11,602 bases of DNA. Source: Pseudomonadota bacterium. GTDB lineage: Bacteria > Pseudomonadota > Gammaproteobacteria > Burkholderiales > Eutrophovitaceae. The stretch lies in NCBI GenBank assembly GCA_002704665.1, contig PAHB01000111.1, forward strand, positions 9,068-20,669, given 5' to 3'. Position numbers and translations under genes: made by a program. The notes below the pieces were generated by a model that was not told where the DNA came from, did no database searches, and was given only the letters and a program-made list of their open reading frames with translations. Positions 8,121 through 11,602 of the stretch are shown here, piece after piece. Position 1 is the first letter of the stretch; the number at the start of each line of letters is the position of its first letter.

Positions 8121-8150
8121 TTGAAGCCACAGCACTGATTTTAGTGTAAT
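8121..8150 (+). promoter_or_regulatory. Candidate promoter for the hypothetical-cupin pair
   Basis: TTGAAG (8121-8126) and TGTAAT (8145-8150) are separated by 18 bp and resemble a sigma70 -35/-10 pair. Transcription would start about 25 nt before the ATG at 8182. A perfect 10-bp palindrome AACCTAGGTT lies just upstream at 8105-8114 and could be an operator. The whole 8034-8181 region is the divergent gap between the minus-strand Sel1 gene and this plus-strand pair. The call rests on sequence resemblance only. Confidence 0.35.
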
Positions 8151-8181
8151 TTTTACTTGCCCTACAAAAAAATAGAGAATT

Positions 8182-8742
8182 ATGGATTTTGCTATACCCC
8201 TAAAAGTCGCATTCGACCGTATCAATCTCTTGTACACAGAGGAATTTGAGTTAGATGATAGCCAGCTTGAATTTGCGCGTATAAATGTGGCTGCGAACTT
8301 AATAATCGCCTTAGAAGCGATCATTATTGATAAAGGGCTTTCTCATAAAGTAAATATACCCGAAACTTTGGACCAAACTGCAGCTGATTTTTGTTCAAAT
8401 CTTTTGTCAGGTAAAACCTCGGATACCTTCAAAATTTGCGCTTCCAAAGACGAAGCGTCAAAACTTTACCTTGAACTTACCAAATTCGGTATTTCGGTTG
8501 ATCCTCAGGAAATGGATTCAGCTGAATGTGAACGATCGTTTGTAGTAAAGGGCATATTAAACATACGGCGTAGCAAATATGTCAGTTTTATTTTGAGTGC
8601 AAAAGATACGCTTGGACTTGCTGGGAGTATTGCTATGAAAGTTAGTCAAGATAGTTTAGGAAGAGATGAGGCAAAACATATTTATGACAACTTGATACCA
8701 GTAATCACCCTATTAATAGAGAAAATTGAGGAAGAGGCATGA
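8182..8742 (+). CDS. Hypothetical protein, 186 aa, cytoplasmic
   Basis: I do not recognise the family. The protein is acidic at the N-terminal side and mostly alternating helix and strand in character, without a signal peptide or long membrane span. Hydrophobic stretches (AANLIIALEAIII near residues 37-48, and LIPVITLLIEKI near 171-182) look like amphipathic helices. Cysteines are at about 71, 85 and 115. The ATG has a weak purine stretch (AGAGAA) a few bases upstream. Its TGA overlaps the ATG of the cupin gene as ATGA, so the two are translationally coupled and probably act together. That it is a real gene is supported by length, coupling and ordinary composition. The function is unknown. 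Confidence 0.75.
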   Translation: MDFAIPLKVAFDRINLLYTEEFELDDSQLEFARINVAANLIIALEAIIIDKGLSHKVNIPETLDQTAADFCSNLLSGKTSDTFKICASKDEASKLYLELTKFGISVDPQEMDSAECERSFVVKGILNIRRSKYVSFILSAKDTLGLAGSIAMKVSQDSLGRDEAKHIYDNLIPVITLLIEKIEEEA

Positions 8743-9008
8743 CAAAAAACGAGGCATTGACTAAGTTAAAACAAAAAGGACATGAAAACGTGGTGGAAGT
8801 ATCCTTTCCCAAAAATCATATAAATCATACGCATACCCACCCCTTTGACGCTGAAATTATAGTAATAGAGGGAGATATGAAGGTGATTATCGGGGAAACG
8901 GAAAAACATCTAAACGTGGGTGACGGATTAAGCTTGACAGCTAACGTGCAACATTCAGAATGCATTGGCGAAAAAGGCGTAACATTTATGGCGGGCCGTC
9001 CGAATTGA
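8739..9008 (+). CDS. Small single-domain cupin protein
   Basis: This 89-aa protein is almost entirely one conserved beta-barrel cupin domain. The first motif shows His32-x-His34-x4-Glu39 (in HTHTHPFDAE), and Gly45 follows in IEGDM. The second motif (GDGLSLTANVQHSE) supplies His72. These are the usual three His and one Glu metal ligands, so metal binding is likely. His30 is an additional nearby His. Small cupins of this type include sugar or metabolite binding proteins, isomerases, dioxygenases and anti-sigma partners; nothing here fixes the substrate. AGGAAGAGG lies immediately upstream of the ATG, inside the end of the preceding gene, with a 4-base overlap. No clear terminator was seen after the stop. 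Confidence 0.85.
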   Translation: MTKNEALTKLKQKGHENVVEVSFPKNHINHTHTHPFDAEIIVIEGDMKVIIGETEKHLNVGDGLSLTANVQHSECIGEKGVTFMAGRPN

Positions 9009-9101
9009 CGAATGGTCTTAATTGATTTGTTTTAAATTGAGAGCACCCTTCCAAAATATACACTGCTTTAAACCTGCCGATTTTATCGCCAGCCTGTTCG
9101 G

Positions 9102-9551
9102 TTATGCACAAAAGCGGTCGGACATCTCTCTTGGAGCGAAATTAAAGCTTCGCTGTGGATTTGTATTTCGTCCTGCCACGTTTAACCTGTTTCTTGCACC
9201 ATGACTGCCACTATAAAACTTCCGGACATTAGGGTGCCGTCTGTCTAACTCATTGAGAAAAGTTAGGCCTTTCGTGAAGTTCATGTGATTTTTAGCCCAA
9301 AGAGATATCGCCACCCCCTCATTTTTTGCGACGATCTTAAAATGACAGTCGTGCGGTTGCCGACTAAGAGCAGTTATACCGGGCAAAGTGTTCCCGTAAT
9401 AGTCCGCCATAAATTCTTTCGTGTAGTGATTCGCCATATCTTTCTCGACCGTGATTCGTGCGGGAACCTAGACGCCATAGAAAATGATAGCGAAAACAAC
9501 ACTGTAGACGACTGCGTAGTAGGGAAAAATCCAATTTAATTTCTTTTTCAT
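9102..9551 (-). pseudogene. Small membrane-anchored protein gene interrupted by an in-frame TAG
   Basis: An ATG at 9551 opens a frame beginning MKKKLNWIFPYY, followed by a hydrophobic stretch (AVVYSVVFAIIFYGV), a textbook N-terminal membrane anchor. Codon 28 is TAG (9468-9470). The same frame then runs a further 121 codons, through VPARITVEKDMANHY, to a TAA at 9102. No frameshift is needed to join the two parts. Most of the downstream part looks like ordinary soluble protein, but the last 40 residues are Arg/Asn rich and less convincing. The +1 frame near 9220 reads SGSFIVAVMVQETG then stop, so a second lesion may have changed the original end. I do not recognise the family. Alternatives are a sequencing error, a true separate ORF starting at 9437, or chance. 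The ribosome binding site is poor. Confidence 0.4.
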
Positions 9552-9655
9552 GCATAATTGACAACCAATTTGCTAAAAAGTGCCAGCAATATATGGATAT
9601 TTGAAGAAACTAATGAAATTTTACAAATGTTAGATGGTAAACATGGAGAAAAGTT

Positions 9656-9844
9656 ATGCCTCTAGGAATTGGATACAAGAGCATCTCACCGCCAAGGCTA
9701 GGAAATGCAGCGCTCCCATCCCCGGTAGGAAAAAAATCTGGTACAAAAGAAGCGGAATTGGCATTCCGTAATCGCTTCAAGCCAGATGGTCTCACACTTA
9801 AAAAAGACTATATTACGAAAACTAGGGTTGACGTTAAACTCTGA
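9656..9844 (+). CDS. Possible small ORF, 62 aa, doubtful
   Basis: The ATG is preceded by GGAGAA with a 5-nt gap, a better ribosome binding site than expected by chance. The peptide is basic and rich in Pro, Gly and Lys (for example PRLGNAALPSPVGKKSGTK). It has no signal peptide, membrane span or motif I recognise. It ends 17 nt before the 3' end of tRNA-Leu, convergent with the tRNA operon. It could be a remnant of a larger gene or a chance ORF; minus-strand frames here are also open but less convincing. Confidence 0.25.
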   Translation: MPLGIGYKSISPPRLGNAALPSPVGKKSGTKEAELAFRNRFKPDGLTLKKDYITKTRVDVKL

Positions 9845-9854
9845 AATATCAACC
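9826..9854 (-). terminator. Weak hairpin after the tRNA operon, possible terminator
   Basis: On the minus strand, downstream of tRNA-Leu, GGTTGA and TCAACC can pair around a 17-nt loop, followed shortly by CTAGTTTTC. The stem is short, the loop large and the T run only four bases, so termination is plausible but not convincing. Confidence 0.25.
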
Positions 9855-9861
9855 TCAAAAG

Positions 9862-9948
9862 TGGTACCCAGAGCCGGACTCGAACCGGCACGGACTTGCG
9901 TCCAACGGATTTTAAGTCCGTTGCGTCTACCAATTTCGCCACCTGGGC
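9862..9948 (-). tRNA. leuZ: tRNA-Leu (anticodon TAA)
   Basis: The 87-nt gene includes the encoded CCA. The acceptor strand GCCCAGG pairs with the 3' side, with a G-U at the top and at the base. The loop CTTAAAA in the anticodon arm gives anticodon TAA (plus-strand 9912-9914), reading UUA and UUG. A long variable arm and the T arm (CCGGTTCGAGTCCGG) are present, as expected for a class II tRNA. It is last in the Gly-Cys-Leu order seen in E. coli glyW-cysT-leuZ; the symbol is given by synteny. Confidence 0.96.
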
Positions 9949-9964
9949 ACTTCCAACTCAATTT

Positions 9965-10038
9965 TGGAGGCGGAGGTCGGAATCGAACCGGCGTCCACGG
10001 CTTTGCAGGCCGCTGCATAACCACTCTGCCACTCCGCC
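9965..10038 (-). tRNA. cysT: tRNA-Cys (anticodon GCA)
   Basis: The 74-nt gene includes the encoded CCA. Acceptor GGCGGAG pairs perfectly with CTCCGCC, and the discriminator is T, as expected for cysteine. The anticodon loop CTGCAAA gives GCA (plus-strand 10004-10006). The gap to tRNA-Leu is 16 nt and to tRNA-Gly 11 nt, so the three are processed from one transcript. Confidence 0.97.
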
Positions 10039-10049
10039 ATCTAAAATGT

Positions 10050-10125
10050 TGGAGCGGGAAACGAGTCTCGAACTCGCGACCTCAACCTTGGCAAGGTTGC
10101 GCTCTACCAACTGAGCTATTCCCGC
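10050..10125 (-). tRNA. glyW: tRNA-Gly (anticodon GCC)
   Basis: The 76-nt gene includes the encoded CCA. Acceptor GCGGGAA pairs perfectly with TTCCCGC, and the discriminator is T. The anticodon arm CAACC/GGTTG encloses TTGCCAA, giving GCC (plus-strand 10090-10092). It is first in the tRNA trio. A weak -10-like TATATT on the minus strand (10137-10142) lies at the right distance upstream, without a good -35. Confidence 0.97.
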
Positions 10126-10149
10126 ATCATTCGCCTAATATACAACAAA

Positions 10150-10176
10150 TTGACCTCATTTGTTATTTTTTATGCT
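10150..10176 (+). promoter_or_regulatory. Candidate promoter for the DUF3237-like gene
   Basis: TTGACC (10150-10155) and TATGCT (10171-10176) form a -35/-10-like pair with a 15-bp spacer, which is short. A TATAAC at 10181-10186 is an alternative -10 with a different, weaker -35 (TTGTTA). The 10126-10260 gap is AT rich and must serve both this gene and, on the other strand, the tRNA operon. Confidence 0.3.
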
Positions 10177-10260
10177 AGATTATAACCACGAAAACTTAAC
10201 TAGAATGCGTGCTAGATCCGATATTTTCAAACGACAAAAATCTCAGGGAAGGATTAGAAA

Positions 10261-10821
10261 ATGATATTCAAAAATTTGATCAAAATACTTGTGTTTGGAA
10301 TCTTACTAAACGGGGCCAGTGTTTTTGCTGACGGCCATAAGACTGGTCCAACATTGAAAGAAATAGGGGAAATAAAGTTTGATTTGATACACACGAGTAT
10401 GACAGAGGGCAGTCGTATTACTGGCCGATTTGGTAATGGATCAATAACATTTACAAGAGGTGGTGGCGGTGTGTTGGATGAGTGCGTTGAGGACGGTTAT
10501 GTTAAAAAAAATGGAACTATAGACTTTATACTCTGGTGCCACGTATCCCTCGATGATGAAAAAACTCTGATGATAAAATACGCTGGAATTATTGTTGGGG
10601 AGGGAAATATGTACGATCGATTATCCCAACTCGAGGTGCTGGGGCCAGGTAACGGTATGGACGTATGGTTTTCAGAGATGAAAATGCTTACGGGAAGTGA
10701 GAAATATGCATGGCTCAATGATGCAATGATTGTTGGGGAAGGCATTGCGCTTCAAATGCCAGATGGTGATAAACCCGGAATCGTTCACTACAAATTATAC
10801 GAGTTGGTACATTCTAAGTAA
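10261..10821 (+). CDS. Secreted DUF3237-like protein
   Basis: This is a 186-aa protein. Residues 1-23 are a signal peptide (Lys residues, then LVFGILLNGASVFA), with likely cleavage before Asp24. The rest resembles the DUF3237 beta-barrel family. It has a GRFGNGSITFT-like early strand, a central TLMIKYAGIIVG segment, and the typical ending KYAWLNDAMIVGEG followed by VHYKLYELV. Family members usually lack an assigned reaction, and a signal peptide is not universal among them. Cys75 and Cys93 could form a disulfide after export. The ATG has AGGGAAGGA ending 7 nt upstream, a strong ribosome binding site. The gene is transcribed against its neighbours and sits between pgsA and the tRNA trio that normally follows pgsA, so it is probably an insertion into a conserved block. 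It ends in its own strong terminator. The family call is by eye from motif memory. Confidence 0.7.
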   Translation: MIFKNLIKILVFGILLNGASVFADGHKTGPTLKEIGEIKFDLIHTSMTEGSRITGRFGNGSITFTRGGGGVLDECVEDGYVKKNGTIDFILWCHVSLDDEKTLMIKYAGIIVGEGNMYDRLSQLEVLGPGNGMDVWFSEMKMLTGSEKYAWLNDAMIVGEGIALQMPDGDKPGIVHYKLYELVHSK

Positions 10822-10832
10822 CAAATATCGTT

Positions 10833-10875
10833 AGGCAAGGAAGCTAATCTGTCACTTCCTTGCCTTTCTCTTTTT
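10833..10875 (+). terminator. Rho-independent terminator of the DUF3237-like gene, overlapping the pgsA 3' end
   Basis: AGGCAAGGAAG (10833-10843) is perfectly complementary to CTTCCTTGCCT (10855-10865) across an 11-nt loop, followed by TTCTCTTTTT. It lies 12 nt after the stop at 10821. On the minus strand no T run follows the stem, so it should stop plus-strand transcripts only. The loop and right arm double as the last codons of pgsA on the other strand. Confidence 0.85.
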
Positions 10876-11440
10876 CTGGAGTTTTAAATGTTTTACGGGC
10901 TCGATGTAAATAATAGAGCATTGACCAAATAGTCAAGGCGGTTGCTACCCAAATCAACACGTTACCTAGAGCCCGAGTGTCTACATTAAGCAAATGGTCA
11001 TTGTACAGAAGAAATGGAATCGCAATCATCTGGGTGGTGGTTTTTATTTTCCCCAAAATTGATACCGAAACGTGGACAGACTCCCCAATAATTGCCATCC
11101 ATTCCCTTAACGCTGAAATGCCAACTTCTCGTCCAATAATAACTGCTGCCACAACAAACTCAACCCTTCCAAGCCACACCAAAATTACCAAAGCAGTTGA
11201 AACCATCAGTTTATCGGCGACAGGATCAAGAAAAGCACCAAAAGACGAAACCAAATTAAATTTTCTGGCTATAAATCCGTCCAACCAATCAGTCGCCGCA
11301 GCTATTAAGAAAACCAAGGTGGCAAGCAAATCTCTCTCATTTATACCAATAAGGCTCTCAGGCAAATAGAAAATTATAACCAGAATTGGTATTAAAAAAA
11401 TCCTGCTCCAAGTCAATGTGTTAGGCAAATTTTTTAGCAT
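10844..11440 (-). CDS. pgsA: CDP-diacylglycerol--glycerol-3-phosphate 3-phosphatidyltransferase
   Basis: This 198-aa inner-membrane enzyme joins CDP-diacylglycerol and glycerol 3-phosphate to give phosphatidylglycerol phosphate and CMP, the committed step to phosphatidylglycerol and cardiolipin. The CDP-alcohol phosphotransferase signature D-G-x2-A-R-x8-G-x3-D-x3-D is complete, with Asp54, Gly55, Ala58, Arg59, Gly68, Asp72 and Asp76. The N-terminus NLPNTLTWSRIFLIP is typical. Several membrane spans follow (about 8-27, 39-53, 80-105, 135-145, 160-178). The C-terminal tail is charged (KTPEKEKGKEVTD). Length fits the family. The ATG at 11440 follows the uvrC stop by 3 nt with a poor ribosome binding site, so translation is probably coupled to uvrC. 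The stop is TAG, and the last codons lie within the terminator of the convergent gene. Confidence 0.97.
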   Translation of the reverse strand: MLKNLPNTLTWSRIFLIPILVIIFYLPESLIGINERDLLATLVFLIAAATDWLDGFIARKFNLVSSFGAFLDPVADKLMVSTALVILVWLGRVEFVVAAVIIGREVGISALREWMAIIGESVHVSVSILGKIKTTTQMIAIPFLLYNDHLLNVDTRALGNVLIWVATALTIWSMLYYLHRARKTFKTPEKEKGKEVTD

Positions 11441-11443
11441 TAC

Positions 11444-11602
11444 TCAGTGTAGTTCGTCATATATTTTTTTTGCCAATGAGTTGCTGATTCCCTCCACGCT
11501 CTGCAGCTCCTGTATGCTCGCCGATGATACACCTTTTATACCGCCAAATCGTACTATTAATCTCTGGCGACGTTTATTCCCTACACCCTCGATATCCTCT
11601 AG
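11444..11602 (-). CDS. uvrC: Excinuclease ABC subunit C, C-terminal end (5' part outside window)
   Basis: Only the last 52 codons and TGA are present. They encode the C-terminal DNA-binding domain with two helix-hairpin-helix motifs: IEGVGNKRRQRLIVRFGG near the start and VEGISNSLAKKIYDELH at the end, as in UvrC. UvrC makes the dual incisions in nucleotide excision repair with UvrA and UvrB. The order uvrC then pgsA, separated by 3 nt, is the usual gammaproteobacterial arrangement and supports the call. Confidence 0.95.
   Translation of the reverse strand, partial: LEDIEGVGNKRRQRLIVRFGGIKGVSSASIQELQSVEGISNSLAKKIYDELH

Larger units (their letters stand above)
9009..9861. other. Gene-poor interval between the cupin gene and the tRNA cluster
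   Basis: No intact gene is certain over these 850 bases. The interval holds one interrupted minus-strand frame (9102-9551), one short plus-strand ORF with a reasonable ribosome binding site (9656-9844) and AT-rich spacers. I see no integrase, transposase, inverted terminal repeats or CRISPR-type repeats. Its position just 3' of tRNA-Leu is typical of sites where elements insert, but no direct repeat of the tRNA end was found. Confidence 0.5.

Noticed and set aside
9364..9564. Minus-strand ORF of 66 codons overlapping the interrupted frame
   Set aside because: Its peptide is Arg and Cys rich without any domain character, whereas the adjacent frame gives a clear membrane anchor.
9009..9861. 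Possible genomic island or integration site at the 3' end of tRNA-Leu
   Set aside because: No integrase, no repeat of the tRNA 3' end and no mobile-element genes were found nearby.
9786..10178. Plus-strand ORF of 130 codons, and overlapping ORFs, across the tRNA cluster
   Set aside because: They run antisense through three well-formed tRNAs; such frames are common artefacts over tRNA genes.
10497..10745. Minus-strand ORF inside the DUF3237-like gene
   Set aside because: It is antisense to a gene with a signal peptide, strong ribosome binding site and family-like motifs.
1..11602. CRISPR arrays, insertion sequences, rRNA genes or riboswitches
   Set aside because: No short regularly spaced repeats, no transposase reading frames with terminal inverted repeats, and no recognisable rRNA or riboswitch cores were seen on either strand. 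The large-scale repetition is fully explained by the paralogous genes.

Overview
The window looks like chromosomal DNA of a low-to-moderate GC gammaproteobacterium, possibly marine. The main evidence is the right end: uvrC (3' end), pgsA, tRNA-Gly(GCC), tRNA-Cys(GCA) and tRNA-Leu(TAA), all on the minus strand. This order matches the E. coli uvrC-pgsA-glyW-cysT-leuZ block, and all three tRNAs carry an encoded CCA. Exact taxonomy cannot be read from the sequence.

Left two thirds (1-8003, minus strand): a TTG-started secreted Sel1-repeat protein is followed by four tandem paralogues. Each paralogue has a cytoplasmic class III nucleotide cyclase domain, one membrane span, a TolB-like domain and a TPR-type C-terminal region with conserved cysteines. 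The gene starts lie at 7338, 5371, 3406 and 1443, a period of about 1,965 bp, with short gaps. The last gene runs off the left edge, so the array may continue. The cyclase halves are far more conserved than the sensor halves. The simplest reading is several receptors with different periplasmic inputs feeding one cyclic-nucleotide pool. One paralogue looks mosaic, with its cyclase half like one neighbour and its sensor half like the other. All four carry Asn at both positions that normally fix the purine substrate.

Middle (8034-9861): a divergent intergenic region leads into a plus-strand pair, an unrecognised 186-aa protein and an 89-aa cupin, joined by an ATGA overlap. Next comes a gene-poor stretch. 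It holds a minus-strand frame with a convincing membrane anchor broken by an in-frame TAG, and a doubtful 62-codon plus-strand ORF.

Right (9862-11602): the tRNA trio, then an opposite-strand gene for a secreted DUF3237-like protein set between the tRNAs and pgsA, then pgsA and the end of uvrC. A strong one-directional terminator ends the inserted gene and overlaps the last codons of pgsA.
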